DNA of 64,000 bases from Bacteroidota bacterium (GCA_018268055.1 JAFDXF010000038.1:37519-101518); one strand, 5' to 3'. Numbered from the stretch's first letter, positions 18,630 to 28,775 are shown. Numbers and translations: made by a program. Notes: generated by a model from the letters alone, not told the origin.

Positions 18630-18944
18630 ATGAAACTCCTAAACCATATCCCCTCTTGGCTCAAAAACAAATACTTAATAGCCGTTGCTGCCTTTTGCGT
18701 CTTTATGTTATTTTTTGATAAAAATGATTTGTTTACCCAAGTAGCCCGTCGTACCGAATTGCACAACTTGCAATCCAGCAAGACTTACTACACTAAGGAA
18801 AACAATGACTTACGTACAGAATCTGAAAATTTAAAAAACGACCCTCGTAGTATAGAAAAGCTGGCTCGAGAAAAATATATGATGAAAAAAGACAATGAAG
18901 AACTCTTTTTAATATCGGAAAAGCCCGAATCGAGTAAGAATTAG
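18630..18944 (+). CDS. Septum formation initiator, FtsB/DivIC family
   Basis: 104 residues: one N-terminal membrane helix (about 15-30), then a coiled-coil (about 38-75; LHNLQSSKTYYTKENNDLRT) and the family's C-terminal region DPRSIEKLAREKYMMKKDNEELFLI. These bitopic proteins act in the divisome with FtsL and FtsQ. The position right after enolase is a widespread arrangement for ftsB, which supports the call. Confidence 0.9.
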   Translation: MKLLNHIPSWLKNKYLIAVAAFCVFMLFFDKNDLFTQVARRTELHNLQSSKTYYTKENNDLRTESENLKNDPRSIEKLAREKYMMKKDNEELFLISEKPESSKN

Positions 18945-19044
18945 TTCCCGTAGCACAATAAGCAAGTTTTTAGGCCGTTAATATACCGGACACTTTTTTA
19001 TTTTGGATAAATAACTTTATTTCCGGACATTTTAACTCTTGCCA

Positions 19045-19275
19045 ATGACCAACTTTACACCAGAAGACTTATTACTTTATTTGTACAAAGAAACCTCTGA
19101 AGAACAGACTAAAGCCATTGAAACAGCTCTTAGCAAAGACTGGACTTTACGGGAAAAATTGCAGGTACTGAAAACTTCTATGCAACGCTTGGACAAAATT
19201 ATTGTGTCGCCACGTACAGAAGCTGTTTTGAAAGTGCTTCATTATGCAAAAGAAAGTTCGACTCAGGAAGCATAA
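19045..19275 (+). CDS. Small acidic protein, anti-sigma N-terminus-like
   Basis: 76 residues from ATG 19045 (an in-frame TTG lies two codons upstream). TPEDLLLYLYKETSEEQTKA followed by an ALSKDWTLREKLQVLKTS helix resembles the N-terminal module of anti-sigma-like proteins such as the one at 5023. There is no membrane helix or metal motif. A T-run terminator follows at 19300. Function unknown. Confidence 0.65.
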   Translation: MTNFTPEDLLLYLYKETSEEQTKAIETALSKDWTLREKLQVLKTSMQRLDKIIVSPRTEAVLKVLHYAKESSTQEA

Positions 19276-19299
19276 ACCGTAATAAGTAAAAATTTTGAA

Positions 19300-19328
19300 G
19301 CATCTGTATTTTTTGCAGATGCTTTTTT
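19300..19328 (+). terminator. Rho-independent terminator
   Basis: GCATCTG (19300-19306) pairs with CAGATGC (19316-19322), followed by six T. It ends the small acidic gene and lies just before the nth ATG at 19355, which argues against nth starting upstream of 19323. Confidence 0.8.
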
Positions 19329-19354
19329 CATTTACTCAATGTATATTTATTCTT

Positions 19355-20020
19355 ATGAAACGTAAAGAACGTTATGAATTTGCCATCAGTTACTTTGAAA
19401 ATAATATGCCCATTGCAGAAACAGAGTTACAATATAAAAACCCTTATCAACTAATCGTTGCTGTTATACTTTCTGCTCAATGTACAGATAAGCGAGTGAA
19501 TATGACCACTCCTGCAATCTTTAAAAAATTTCCTGATGTTACCACACTCAGTAAGGCAAATTTTGACAACCTTTTTCCATTGATAAAAAGTATATCTTAT
19601 CCCAACAATAAAACAAAACATCTGATTGGTATGGCCAATAAAATAGTACAAGATTTTAATGGCAAAATTCCAATGACTGTTGATGAATTAATTCAACTAC
19701 CCGGTGTTGGCCGAAAAACAGCAAATGTAATAACCTCGGTAGTAGATAAACAACCGAATATGGCCGTAGATACCCACGTTTTCAGAGTGAGCAGACGAAT
19801 AGGGATAGTGCCGCAAACCGCTACCACAACATTGGCGGTAGAAAAAGAGTTAATCAAAAATATCCCCGCCGAACTGATACATAAAGCACATCATTGGCTC
19901 ATTTTACACGGGCGATATGTGTGTGTAGCAAGAAATCCTAAATGCGATATTTGTGGGTTACAAAAAGTGTGTAGATACTTTCAGCAGGAAATTAAAGAAA
20001 GAGGCAAAATATCAGATTAA
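19355..20020 (+). CDS. nth: Endonuclease III
   Basis: 221 residues from ATG 19355, close to E. coli Nth (211). It is a base-excision repair glycosylase/AP lyase for oxidised pyrimidines. HhH motif LPGVGRKTANVI with the catalytic Lys, catalytic Asp in AVDTHVFRVSRR, and a complete [4Fe-4S] loop C-x6-C-x2-C-x5-C (CVARNPKCDICGLQKVC). The longer open frame upstream overlaps a terminator hairpin and is not used. Confidence 0.96.
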   Translation: MKRKERYEFAISYFENNMPIAETELQYKNPYQLIVAVILSAQCTDKRVNMTTPAIFKKFPDVTTLSKANFDNLFPLIKSISYPNNKTKHLIGMANKIVQDFNGKIPMTVDELIQLPGVGRKTANVITSVVDKQPNMAVDTHVFRVSRRIGIVPQTATTTLAVEKELIKNIPAELIHKAHHWLILHGRYVCVARNPKCDICGLQKVCRYFQQEIKERGKISD

Positions 20021-20031
20021 CTTTTTGTTAC

Positions 20032-20063
20032 TTTTTTTTTATTGATTACACAATAAAAAAAAA
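20032..20063. repeat. AT-only hairpin
   Basis: Nine T plus ATTG (20032-20044), loop ATTACA, then CAAT plus at least nine A (20051-20063): a perfect 13-bp hairpin 12 bp after nth. It may be a bidirectional transcription-end structure; no GC-rich stem supports normal termination. Confidence 0.5.
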
Positions 20064-20156
20064 ATTGGTTAGTAATATTAAAATTCTATTTTTAGCACTC
20101 ATTTTTACAAGCCGCAAAATCCACCCCTCTGAAAAGAAATTATTAAAATTTTTTTT

Positions 20157-21074
20157 ATGTCAAAAGGTATCGTTGCGGCTTTAGCTTGCTTTATTTTATT
20201 CGTTCTTCCTACTCATGCTCAGTATTATTATTACAATAACAAGTACTACGACAATCCTGTAGTTTTTGAATTGGGCGTCTCGACAGGAGTAATGAATTCA
20301 TTTACCGACCTTGGTGGTAAAAAAGGAATTGGTAAGCCTTTTGTGAAAGACTTACGCTGGAAAACAGCACACCAAAGTTTTGGCATTTATGGAGCAGTTA
20401 ATTTTCATGATGCAATTTTTGTACGCTTAGAAGCTACATTTGGCCAAGTTTCGGGCGCTGATAGTATTTTAAAGAATGTGGCACCTTCTACCTTTGGACG
20501 CTATGAACGAAACCTCAGTTTTAAAAGCCCAATTCAAGAAGCACAACTTGCCGTAGAAGTGCACCCGCTCTTCTTTAAAACTAATTATGATAGAGAACCG
20601 CCTCGCCTTTCTCCTTATGTAGTGGCAGGTGTTGGCAATTTTTCTTTTGACCCGCAGGCAAAACTAAATGGCCAATGGTATTCATTGCAGCCATTGCATT
20701 TGGAAGGTCAGGGATTTGCAGAATATCCGGATAGCAAAGAATACAAACTGAATCAATTTAATATCTTAGCAGGTACAGGTCTTAAATACGAAATCAGTCC
20801 GGCCTTCAACGCAAGACTGGAATTTGTACACAGGTTTTTATTTACCGACTACCTAGATGATGTAAGCAGAGACTATATTGACCCAACATTGTTTGACCAT
20901 TACTTACCTACTAATTTGGCAGCAATTGCAAAACAATTGTATAATCGCAGAGGAGAGCTAAATCCATCAGATGCGGCACCACATGATTCGCAGCGAGGAA
21001 ATCCTAAAAACAATGACTCCTACTTTACTGTTCAGTTGAAAATAGGCATGACTTTGGGCCGACAAAAAAGATAG
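20157..21074 (+). CDS. Outer-membrane beta-barrel protein
   Basis: 305 residues: signal peptide about 1-21 (ends PTHAQ), a short Tyr-rich start (YYYYNNKYYDNP), then barrel-like strands (VVFELGVSTGVMNSF, FGIYGAVNFHDAIFVRLEATFG, EAQLAVEVHPLFF, LSPYVVAGVGNFSF, FNARLEFVHRFLF) and a final strand FTVQLKIGMTLG. It resembles the OmpA/OmpW-like barrels common in Bacteroidota. There is no OmpA peptidoglycan-binding domain. Role unknown. Confidence 0.75.
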   Translation: MSKGIVAALACFILFVLPTHAQYYYYNNKYYDNPVVFELGVSTGVMNSFTDLGGKKGIGKPFVKDLRWKTAHQSFGIYGAVNFHDAIFVRLEATFGQVSGADSILKNVAPSTFGRYERNLSFKSPIQEAQLAVEVHPLFFKTNYDREPPRLSPYVVAGVGNFSFDPQAKLNGQWYSLQPLHLEGQGFAEYPDSKEYKLNQFNILAGTGLKYEISPAFNARLEFVHRFLFTDYLDDVSRDYIDPTLFDHYLPTNLAAIAKQLYNRRGELNPSDAAPHDSQRGNPKNNDSYFTVQLKIGMTLGRQKR

Positions 21075-21080
21075 TTTCCT

Positions 21081-21446
21081 TTAATCTTTTGCTTCATTCC
21101 AAAAACTATTAGCTTCATCTATTGCTACATATAATTCATTGTTACGAACTTCTACAGGCCAATGTTTTAAATGATACCCTTCTCCACTTACATTGCGACC
21201 ATTCGCTATAGAAAATTTATACCGATGCACAGGACATACTATATTTCCTAAAGCATCAATATAGCCATCGGCAAGAATTCCGCCTGCATGTGGACATTTA
21301 TACGCAAAAGCAAAATAGCCCGTTTTATAACGAGCTATGCAAATTTTTTTACTATTTATTTCTGCAACTGCAATATTATTTTCTGCAAATTTTAATGCTT
21401 CAATTGAGTCGGTAATCTTATACCACTTCGTTGAAAAAGCTGTCAT
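21081..21446 (-). CDS. Rieske [2Fe-2S] ferredoxin-like protein
   Basis: 121 residues. Cys51-x-His53 (CPHAGG) and Cys71-x2-His74 (CPVHRYKF) form a complete Rieske cluster site. The length and layout are those of the small Rieske ferredoxins related to NirD and dioxygenase ferredoxins, soluble and without a membrane anchor. No reductase or dioxygenase gene is adjacent, so the electron partner is unknown. It is 19 bp downstream of the propeller gene on the same strand. Confidence 0.9.
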   Translation of the reverse strand: MTAFSTKWYKITDSIEALKFAENNIAVAEINSKKICIARYKTGYFAFAYKCPHAGGILADGYIDALGNIVCPVHRYKFSIANGRNVSGEGYHLKHWPVEVRNNELYVAIDEANSFWNEAKD

Positions 21447-21465
21447 GGTTAAAAATGCAAAACAA

Positions 21466-22269
21466 TTATGGATTGATCACTACTTCAAACAAATTCCCTT
21501 CTAAGGTAATTGTATAAAGTTTACCGCTATCCGCAATAAGCAAGCGTCCTTTTTCCAATTGGTTTGCATCCAATAATTTTCTTTCGCCATCGGGTAATGA
21601 TGTTTCATATAAAGCACCGCCTGTTTCAATAGTATAAAGTTTATTATTTACTACTGCCAATGCAGATGCTGCTTTCCAAGCTTTACTTTTTCCTTTGCCA
21701 ATGCGCTTCCACTCACCATCACGCAAGTTTATTTGATAAAAACTTCCTTCTCTGATAAAACTGTATAAAGTAGTATCAGTACGAATCAAAGTATTTGCAT
21801 TATAAAAATCAGAACCGCCAACTTGCGTACGCTTATTCGGGTCCAATGAAGTATATCTGTAAAAAGAACCATTTTCTATAGCATAGAAAAAACTACCTAC
21901 CACAACCGGCATATCAATAAAAGACCATGTGTTGATGGGCGATTTTGTAGTCCATGCTCCTGAAGAAGGATCTATCTCCATCATACTGCCATCCTTATCT
22001 ATGCTATACAGTTTAAACCGATAATAAAAGAAGAATTTGGTATTCTTGAAGTTTACATCATTCACTTTTGTTAATTCGCCGGTTGCCAAATTCGTTTTGT
22101 TCAGTCCGTTGGCAAAACTAATCGTGTATAGATGGCCATTATTATCTCTATCCATGAACTGAATGTTCATATATTGGTTTGGCTTACCGACTTGCTTCAG
22201 TGTAATTCCTTGTGTAAAACCGGAAATTGAGATGGAGACAAACAAAAGAATTGCTATAATTTTTCTCAT
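21466..22269 (-). CDS. Secreted beta-propeller-like protein
   Basis: 267 residues, signal peptide about 1-19. The body has repeated blade-like units of about 40 residues with the pattern xLYTI...GxLYxxxLxxGxxxxL (for example NNKLYTIETGGALYETSLPD and SGKLYTITLEGNLFEVVI), consistent with a six-bladed propeller. No catalytic motif is seen; probably a binding protein. Likely co-transcribed with the Rieske gene. Confidence 0.7.
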   Translation of the reverse strand: MRKIIAILLFVSISISGFTQGITLKQVGKPNQYMNIQFMDRDNNGHLYTISFANGLNKTNLATGELTKVNDVNFKNTKFFFYYRFKLYSIDKDGSMMEIDPSSGAWTTKSPINTWSFIDMPVVVGSFFYAIENGSFYRYTSLDPNKRTQVGGSDFYNANTLIRTDTTLYSFIREGSFYQINLRDGEWKRIGKGKSKAWKAASALAVVNNKLYTIETGGALYETSLPDGERKLLDANQLEKGRLLIADSGKLYTITLEGNLFEVVINP

Positions 22270-22421
22270 AAAAGATATTTTTAAAAAATATTATAAAATT
22301 GAGTTTAAAAGAAACTACTCAATTGCTAAAATAAAACATTGAAATGAAATCCTAAACAGAATATCGGCGTTTAGACGACAATTTGTTTCTTTTGGTTGTT
22401 TTAAAGGATTTGTACTTTTTT

Positions 22422-23612
22422 TTAATAGAGAAACTCTGATTTGTAAGGGTAGCGCACTCGATACATTTCCCTTACTTTTTGCAAAATTGTTTTTCGCAAA
22501 GCATCCAGATTTCGTTTTTCTATTGCCGCAACGAATACGGCGTTATCATTTGTTTCCAACTGCCAGCGTTCATTCAAATCACTTAGAATTTCTTTTTTAG
22601 TTTCAGGTTCCAGCCATTCATCAAAAGTCTGTTTTTCATATAAGTCCATCTTATTGAAAATGGTCAGCGTGGGTTTTTCAAATGCACCTAACTCCTGCAG
22701 CGTTGTATTGACCACACCCAATTGATCTTCATAGGCCGTATGCGAAATATCAACTACATGTAATAATATATCAGCCTCCCTCACTTCATCTAATGTGCTT
22801 TTAAAACTTTCTACCAAATGATGCGGAAGTTTGCGAATAAAGCCTACGGTATCACTCAGCAAGAAAGGAGTGTTTTCATAAACCACCTTACTGGTTGTAG
22901 TATCTAATGTTGCAAATAGTTTATTCTCGGCAAATACATCTCTTTTGCTCAACAAATTCATAATTGTACTCTTACCCACATTGGTATAGCCGACAAGTGC
23001 CACACGAATAAACTCACCTCTTTCTTTTCTTTGTGTAAAAGCCTGTTTGTCTATTTCAGCTAATTTTTTTCTAAGTAAAGAAATTTTATCCCGCACTATT
23101 CTACGATCGGTTTCTATTTCGGTCTCGCCGGGGCCACGTGTACCGATACCACCGCCTAATCTTTCCAAGTGCTTCCACATACCACGAAGACGTGGTAGTA
23201 AATATTGATATTGTGCTAACTCTACTTGTGCCCTTGCTTGTGCTGTTTTCGCCCTTCGTGCAAAAATGTCCAGAATCAAGTCACTACGATCAATGGTTTT
23301 AGTTCCCAATTCTTTTTCAATGTTATTGATTTGAGCGCCGCTTAGTTCGTCGTCAAATATTACTACTGAAATGCCTTTGCCTTGAATGTATTCTTTTATT
23401 TCCTGAAGTTTTCCTTTGCCTACAAAAGTGCGGCTATCGGGGTGCGGCAACTTCTGTGTGAAGCGTCGCATAGTAACAGCTCCTGCAGTCTCTGCCAAAA
23501 AAGCTAATTCATCTAAATATTCTTTAACCTGCTGCTCTGTTTGATCTTTCTGTATCACACCTACTAACACCGCAAGTTCTTCCTTCACTATTTTTTTACT
23601 TGTATCAATCAT
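22422..23612 (-). CDS. hflX: Ribosome-associated GTPase HflX
   Basis: 396 residues. The N-terminal HflX domain (about 1-180) includes PHPDSRTFVGKGKLQEIKEY and the helical segment with RLGGGIGTRGPGETEIETDR, both diagnostic. The G domain follows: G1 GYTNVGKST, G3 DTVGFIRKLPHHLVESF, G4 NKMD and a G5-like FVAAIEKRN. HflX splits or rescues stalled 70S ribosomes under stress. It lies 103 bp downstream of the 23716-26175 gene on the same strand. Confidence 0.96.
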   Translation of the reverse strand: MIDTSKKIVKEELAVLVGVIQKDQTEQQVKEYLDELAFLAETAGAVTMRRFTQKLPHPDSRTFVGKGKLQEIKEYIQGKGISVVIFDDELSGAQINNIEKELGTKTIDRSDLILDIFARRAKTAQARAQVELAQYQYLLPRLRGMWKHLERLGGGIGTRGPGETEIETDRRIVRDKISLLRKKLAEIDKQAFTQRKERGEFIRVALVGYTNVGKSTIMNLLSKRDVFAENKLFATLDTTTSKVVYENTPFLLSDTVGFIRKLPHHLVESFKSTLDEVREADILLHVVDISHTAYEDQLGVVNTTLQELGAFEKPTLTIFNKMDLYEKQTFDEWLEPETKKEILSDLNERWQLETNDNAVFVAAIEKRNLDALRKTILQKVREMYRVRYPYKSEFLY

Positions 23613-23715
23613 TTCTTTTAAACCTCTTTTTATAAATTATTATACCGCAAAGGTAAAGCCTCTGCCAACAAACTGAGTATTAAAAAGAAACAAGCTTTGC
23701 ATTATCTTGATAGAC

Positions 23716-26121
23716 CTACTCACCGATTATTTTTTCAATGTGAATCAACTTTCCTTCCGCATCAAAGCCTTCTATTGTTATTTTAAGTCTTTTACTGAAA
23801 TCATTATTGTAAAATTTAACCTGTGCCGTCTTGCTATTTGCATCCATAAACAAATTTGGGTTCCACAACAAAGTAGTTCTATAGTCTGGTATATTTTTAT
23901 TTGCAGATGCCTGACTGTAATCGGGATTGTTAAACTCTTTTGTAATCGTATAGCCAACACGATCAATATGTTCCAATTTATCTACCGGTTGCTCTTCTCG
24001 CATTTTCTCTTTGGTATATACAGCGATAGCACCGCCGGGGAAATTGCTGCCCACACCTACAAAGCCCGCTTCAAAAAACTTTACCAATGCAATATCTTTT
24101 GCCCTGATCGTTTGTAATAAGCCAATCGTAGCTTGCGATTCATTTAGAAAAATACCTACTGCCCATTTTTGGCCGGAAATTAAGCTCATGTTTTTTCTGT
24201 TCACAAATCCGCCCGGGCCCAATTCTACCTGTTGAATTCTGTTTTTAATAAAATCCACCGCATTGATGGATTTATCTGTAACTGGATTATTGATATTATC
24301 AATCACATCTTTCGCATCCGAACGAAAAACTCCTGTAGTATATTCTTCATTCACTGCATCATAAGGAGATTTCTTTCTGTCTGATTCAACAATGACTTTT
24401 TCTAATTCTTTTACATTGCTTCGTGTTGACTCCGTATAGCGAAAACGATTTTCCAATTCTTTATTAGTACCTGATTTTTCTAAATGCATTTTAAAACTAT
24501 TCAACGCAAAATCTTTAGGGATTCTAAAGGCATTGAAGAAAAGCTCGTCTTCATCCGGAATCAAAAGTGCAGGCTTAATTTTTTTCTTACTATCTGCATA
24601 ACTGTAGTATATACTTGATTTGCCATTGAAGAAAAGAGAATCAAGTGCTATACGTCCTTTATCGTCAACCGGAACTTCATAACTCACTGTTGTAGAGTCA
24701 GCAGCTTCTATCAGCAATGTTAACTTACCGCCACTTACCGGTTGATTTGTTTTGCTATCTACTACTTTACCATTAAGCGTTAAAAAACTTTGTTCTTTAG
24801 CAGCTTCCGTTGGAAGTTTTCCATTCATAATAGTGGCCCAGTCAACACCTTTGTATTGTTGAATGATTAAAAGATTATCCAACGCAATCTTTACACTGTC
24901 TGTTTGATTATTAAAATACCAAGATGGATTCCATATATGCGCCGTTAAATTATCGGAAAGTAAAAAGGTAGATATAATATTGTTATCAATTACAAATGAA
25001 TGCTCAACATAATCTGTTACAGATACCGACATACTTCTTTGTAACGGCGTTGCGAAATTAATGTCATAAATATTTTCTTCTTTTGCGTTCAACCCTTTTT
25101 TAGTTATTGAAATATCGCCATTGTCTTTATACTCATTATTATTGACAAAGGAAAGTCTTTCTGCTATTGGCTTTCCGGTTTTATCAAAAACAGTCATTTG
25201 GAGTACACCCGAAGGAATACTGTCTGTAATTAAATGCCCAATGATAGAAGGATAGCCGTCAAATGCAATTTCATTTTCATATACTACATGATTATTGATT
25301 TGAGCTACTAATGTTATGCTGTCATATAATGATTCATTGCCTTTTCCGCGGCTTAATTGAAATTTCTTCCCTCCTTTTTCTTCCATCACTTTCAAATTGA
25401 TACCTGATTTACTTACTTCAGGCAAAGGAAATGTTTGTGAGCCTGCAGCAGTAGTAATGACTGCACTATATTTCTTTCCCGCTTTTGGAACAAACTGCAT
25501 TTTTCCTATTCCATCGTGATAAGTTTTAAAAGATGCAATGGTAATGCCGCTTTCGTCTTGCAGCGTTCCGCTTACTTCTACCGGCGCACCCCATTTGTCT
25601 ATAGATTTAAAGGCAACAATTGAAAGTATGCCATCTATCAACTGTCCGCTTTCAGGAAAAAATTGAACGAATGCCGGAGCTGTTGCAGGTGCTGCTATCT
25701 TTTCTCCATTTTTTAAAACCACTAAATTTTTTTGATAAACATCGCTTGCATCACCGGTCAACATTTTGGCAGTAAGTGCTCTGATATAATAGTTCCCTTG
25801 AGATAAAGTGTCGGGCAAATGGAGTTGGCCATTAGCAACAGCGCCCAATACCGGATAGCGTTGATCTATTATAGGTTTTCCATGGCCATCCACCAATTGA
25901 AGAAATAAGTTATTGTTATTTCCATCCGGTCTTTCGTTTGCATAAAAATATGCTTTGAACCAAACAGTTTCACCGGCTACATAATATTCTTTATCATATT
26001 GAATATAGAGCTTCGCTCCTGATTTTGCGGTTGCGAATTTACTCAAAGCATCCTCATATTTCTGACCATAGCTAGAGACAAAAAGAGTAAATGATAAAAA
26101 AAGCAATACAGTAGATTTCAT
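23716..26121 (-). CDS. Large secreted MG2-like / TonB-plug-like surface protein
   Basis: 801 residues from ATG 26121 (ATG 26130 gives 804; the longer frame to 26175 would put 18 polar residues before the signal peptide). Signal peptide MKSTVLLFLSFTLFVSSYGQ. An N-terminal macroglobulin-like strand domain (YIQYDKEYYVAGETVWFKAY) is followed by several beta domains, a carboxypeptidase-regulatory-like segment (LNGKVVDSKTNQPVSGGKLT) and a C-terminal plug-like region (VDFIKNRIQQVELGPGGFVN, GGAIAVYTKE). The same architecture recurs in Bacteroidota outer-membrane proteins without a barrel. The function is not established. Confidence 0.75.
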   Translation of the reverse strand: MKSTVLLFLSFTLFVSSYGQKYEDALSKFATAKSGAKLYIQYDKEYYVAGETVWFKAYFYANERPDGNNNNLFLQLVDGHGKPIIDQRYPVLGAVANGQLHLPDTLSQGNYYIRALTAKMLTGDASDVYQKNLVVLKNGEKIAAPATAPAFVQFFPESGQLIDGILSIVAFKSIDKWGAPVEVSGTLQDESGITIASFKTYHDGIGKMQFVPKAGKKYSAVITTAAGSQTFPLPEVSKSGINLKVMEEKGGKKFQLSRGKGNESLYDSITLVAQINNHVVYENEIAFDGYPSIIGHLITDSIPSGVLQMTVFDKTGKPIAERLSFVNNNEYKDNGDISITKKGLNAKEENIYDINFATPLQRSMSVSVTDYVEHSFVIDNNIISTFLLSDNLTAHIWNPSWYFNNQTDSVKIALDNLLIIQQYKGVDWATIMNGKLPTEAAKEQSFLTLNGKVVDSKTNQPVSGGKLTLLIEAADSTTVSYEVPVDDKGRIALDSLFFNGKSSIYYSYADSKKKIKPALLIPDEDELFFNAFRIPKDFALNSFKMHLEKSGTNKELENRFRYTESTRSNVKELEKVIVESDRKKSPYDAVNEEYTTGVFRSDAKDVIDNINNPVTDKSINAVDFIKNRIQQVELGPGGFVNRKNMSLISGQKWAVGIFLNESQATIGLLQTIRAKDIALVKFFEAGFVGVGSNFPGGAIAVYTKEKMREEQPVDKLEHIDRVGYTITKEFNNPDYSQASANKNIPDYRTTLLWNPNLFMDANSKTAQVKFYNNDFSKRLKITIEGFDAEGKLIHIEKIIGE

Positions 26122-26331
26122 TGTCGTCATATTTTGTGTAAAGTAATTATATATCCCACTGTCTTTACTGTTCAATTACGCCAGTGGAAGAATAACGGGA
26201 TAAAGATAGGATGGACACTTTTAAGGATGCATGACTTCTAATTTTTTTAAGATAACAATAAAAGAATTTTTCCGATAAGTACAAAAGTTCAAGAGCAGAA
26301 GCGGTTTATTTTGTAAATTGCAAATCCCTTT

Positions 26332-28371
26332 ATGCCATTTAATTTACAATCTCCTTTCCCTCCGGCCGGCGATCAGCCTGATGCGATCAGACAACTTACT
26401 GAAGGCCTTCTCACAAATGAGAAGTATCAGACCTTACTTGGCGTAACGGGAAGTGGAAAAACATTTACCATTGCCAATGTGATTCAACAAACGCAGAAGC
26501 CTACATTAGTTTTAACCCACAACAAAACACTCGTAGCACAATTGTATGGCGAGTTCAGACAATTTTTTCCGGACAATGCGGTTGAGTATTTTGTTTCTTA
26601 TTACGACTATTATCAACCGGAGGCTTATATGCCTGTAAGCGACATCTACATTGAAAAAGATTTAAACATCAATGACGAGTTAGATAAGTTACGCCTTCGT
26701 GCCACTTCCAGTTTATTGAGTGGTCGTAGAGATATAATCGTTGTGGCATCAGTAAGTTGTATTTACGGTATGGGAAATCCTACGGATTATGAAAACGGGA
26801 TTATTCGTATTTATAAAGGACAAGTTATTGCTCGGCAAGGTTTTTTGCATGCATTAGTAAATGCATTGTACAATAGAACAACAGTGGATTTTAACAGAGG
26901 TACTTTCAGAGTGAAGGGCGACACAGTGGACATCAATTTACCTTATGTGGATTACGGCTATCGTATTACTTTTTTTGGTGATGAAATAGAAACAATTGAA
27001 AGCATAGAATTAGTAACAGGAAAGCGTATTGGCACTATGAGCGATGCGGCAATTTTTCCGGCTAATCTTTATGTAGCACCAAAAGATATTTTGCAGCAAG
27101 TGATTTATGAAATTCAGGATGAAATGACGGCACAGGCAGATTATTTTAAAGGACAGAATAAATATATCGAAGCACAGCGAGTAACAGAGCGAGTGAATTA
27201 TGATATTGAAATGATACGAGAGTTAGGCTATTGCAACGGCATTGAAAACTATTCTCGCTTTTTTGATAGGAGAAAACCGGGTACAAGGCCATTTTGTTTG
27301 CTGGATTATTTTCCAAAAGATTATTTATTGGTGATAGATGAAAGCCACCAAACCATACCACAGATAAGCGGTATGTATGGAGGTGATAGAAGCCGGAAAC
27401 TTGTATTGGTGGATTATGGTTTTCGCTTACCCAGTGCATTGGATAATCGTCCGTTAAATTTTCATGAATTTGAATCATTGACCAATCAGGTAATATTTGT
27501 GTCGGCTACTCCGGCAGATTATGAACTGGAAAAATGTGATGGCATTGTAGTAGAGCAAGTAGTAAGACCAACAGGCCTTCTGGATCCACCAATTGAAATA
27601 AGGCCTTCCGTAAATCAAATAGATGACTTATTAGATGAGATAGATAAACGAGTAACGAAAGGTGACAGAGTTTTGGTAACAACGCTTACGAAAAGAATGG
27701 CGGAAGAGATGGATAAGTATTTGCACAAAATAAATATCAAGTCAAAATATATACATAGTGAAGTAGATACCTTAGAACGAGTGGAAATTTTGCGTGAACT
27801 TCGATTGGGAAAAATAGATGTACTCGTAGGTGTAAACTTATTAAGAGAAGGCTTGGACTTACCGGAAGTTTCGCTGGTTGCAATATTAGATGCAGATAAA
27901 GAAGGATTTTTAAGAAATGAAAAAAGCCTTACACAAACTGCCGGAAGGGCAGCAAGAAATGCGGATGGTTTAGTAATCTTTTATGCAGACAGAATGACCA
28001 TGAGTATGCAAAAGACAATTGACGAAACGAATCGTCGTCGTGAAAAACAAATAGCATACAATATTGAACACAACATAACGCCAAGAACAATTAGCAAATC
28101 AACAAAAGATGTCTTTGCCCAAACATCTGTATTAGACATTAAAGGCTTTGATGAAAATAATCCTTTTGCTATTCCAGATGGGCAGGACATGATAACAGTT
28201 GCTGCCGAAGATCAAGAGGAGTACAAAACCATTCCACAAGTGGAAAAAGCTATTGCCAAAGTGAAAAAAGAGATGGAAAAAGCTGCAAAGAATATGGATT
28301 TTATGGAAGCAGCAAGGCTGCGGGATCAAATGTTTTTATTGCAAAAACAATTGAATGAAATGAAAAAATGA
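26332..28371 (+). CDS. uvrB: Excinuclease ABC subunit B
   Basis: 679 residues, full length. It is the DNA damage verification helicase subunit of nucleotide excision repair, acting with UvrA and UvrC. Walker A GVTGSGKTFTIANV, beta-hairpin region VEYFVSYYDYYQPEAYMP, DEAD-like VIDESH, helicase motifs EGLDLPEVSLVAILDADKEGFLR and QTAGRAARN, and a C-terminal UVR motif (KAAKNMDFMEAARLRDQM) that contacts UvrC. Divergent from the 23716-26121 gene. Confidence 0.98.
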   Translation: MPFNLQSPFPPAGDQPDAIRQLTEGLLTNEKYQTLLGVTGSGKTFTIANVIQQTQKPTLVLTHNKTLVAQLYGEFRQFFPDNAVEYFVSYYDYYQPEAYMPVSDIYIEKDLNINDELDKLRLRATSSLLSGRRDIIVVASVSCIYGMGNPTDYENGIIRIYKGQVIARQGFLHALVNALYNRTTVDFNRGTFRVKGDTVDINLPYVDYGYRITFFGDEIETIESIELVTGKRIGTMSDAAIFPANLYVAPKDILQQVIYEIQDEMTAQADYFKGQNKYIEAQRVTERVNYDIEMIRELGYCNGIENYSRFFDRRKPGTRPFCLLDYFPKDYLLVIDESHQTIPQISGMYGGDRSRKLVLVDYGFRLPSALDNRPLNFHEFESLTNQVIFVSATPADYELEKCDGIVVEQVVRPTGLLDPPIEIRPSVNQIDDLLDEIDKRVTKGDRVLVTTLTKRMAEEMDKYLHKINIKSKYIHSEVDTLERVEILRELRLGKIDVLVGVNLLREGLDLPEVSLVAILDADKEGFLRNEKSLTQTAGRAARNADGLVIFYADRMTMSMQKTIDETNRRREKQIAYNIEHNITPRTISKSTKDVFAQTSVLDIKGFDENNPFAIPDGQDMITVAAEDQEEYKTIPQVEKAIAKVKKEMEKAAKNMDFMEAARLRDQMFLLQKQLNEMKK

Positions 28372-28442
28372 CGTTGTTCGTAGATTTACGAAAGCGTTTG
28401 AAGTATTTGTGCCCGTTTTATATTAATTCATAGTACCATTTA

Positions 28443-28473
28443 TTGCACGAGCCAAACCGCTACTGTACTTTAG
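28443..28473 (+). promoter_or_regulatory. Promoter of the 28516 gene
   Basis: TTG (28443-28445), 20 bp, then TACTTTAG (28466-28473), close to the Bacteroidota TTG-N19-21-TAnnTTTG consensus, 42 bp before the ATG. Confidence 0.5.
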
Positions 28474-28515
28474 TGCCTGAATCCAATATTTGAAAACCGA
28501 CAAAATCCAATAGTT

Positions 28516-28755
28516 ATGAAAAGAAGACTCCGTAAAGTGGTGAATTTTTTCGCCTTCAACCTTTTATTCTTTGCTTTGTATCTGAACTTTATCCATAAAG
28601 ATAAAGCGCAGGTAGCAGTATCACATCAATCAGTGCAAACGCCTGCTTTCAGTGAAGCTGCAACTGCATCAGTTAATGCTGCAGAGAATCAAACGCAAGC
28701 CACAAACAACAATGCTCCGGCTAACATTGCCGTGCTAAAGTTGTCTGTAAACTAA
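28516..28755 (+). CDS. Small single-helix membrane protein, unknown
   Basis: 79 residues: basic N-terminus MKRRLRKVVNFF, one membrane helix (about 11-27), then an Ala/Gln/Asn/Thr-rich tail (about 35-70). It has its own promoter-like element upstream and a strong terminator 20 bp downstream, so it is a separate unit. Family not recognised. Confidence 0.65.
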   Translation: MKRRLRKVVNFFAFNLLFFALYLNFIHKDKAQVAVSHQSVQTPAFSEAATASVNAAENQTQATNNNAPANIAVLKLSVN

Positions 28756-28775
28756 AAAAGAATTGCACAAGATCC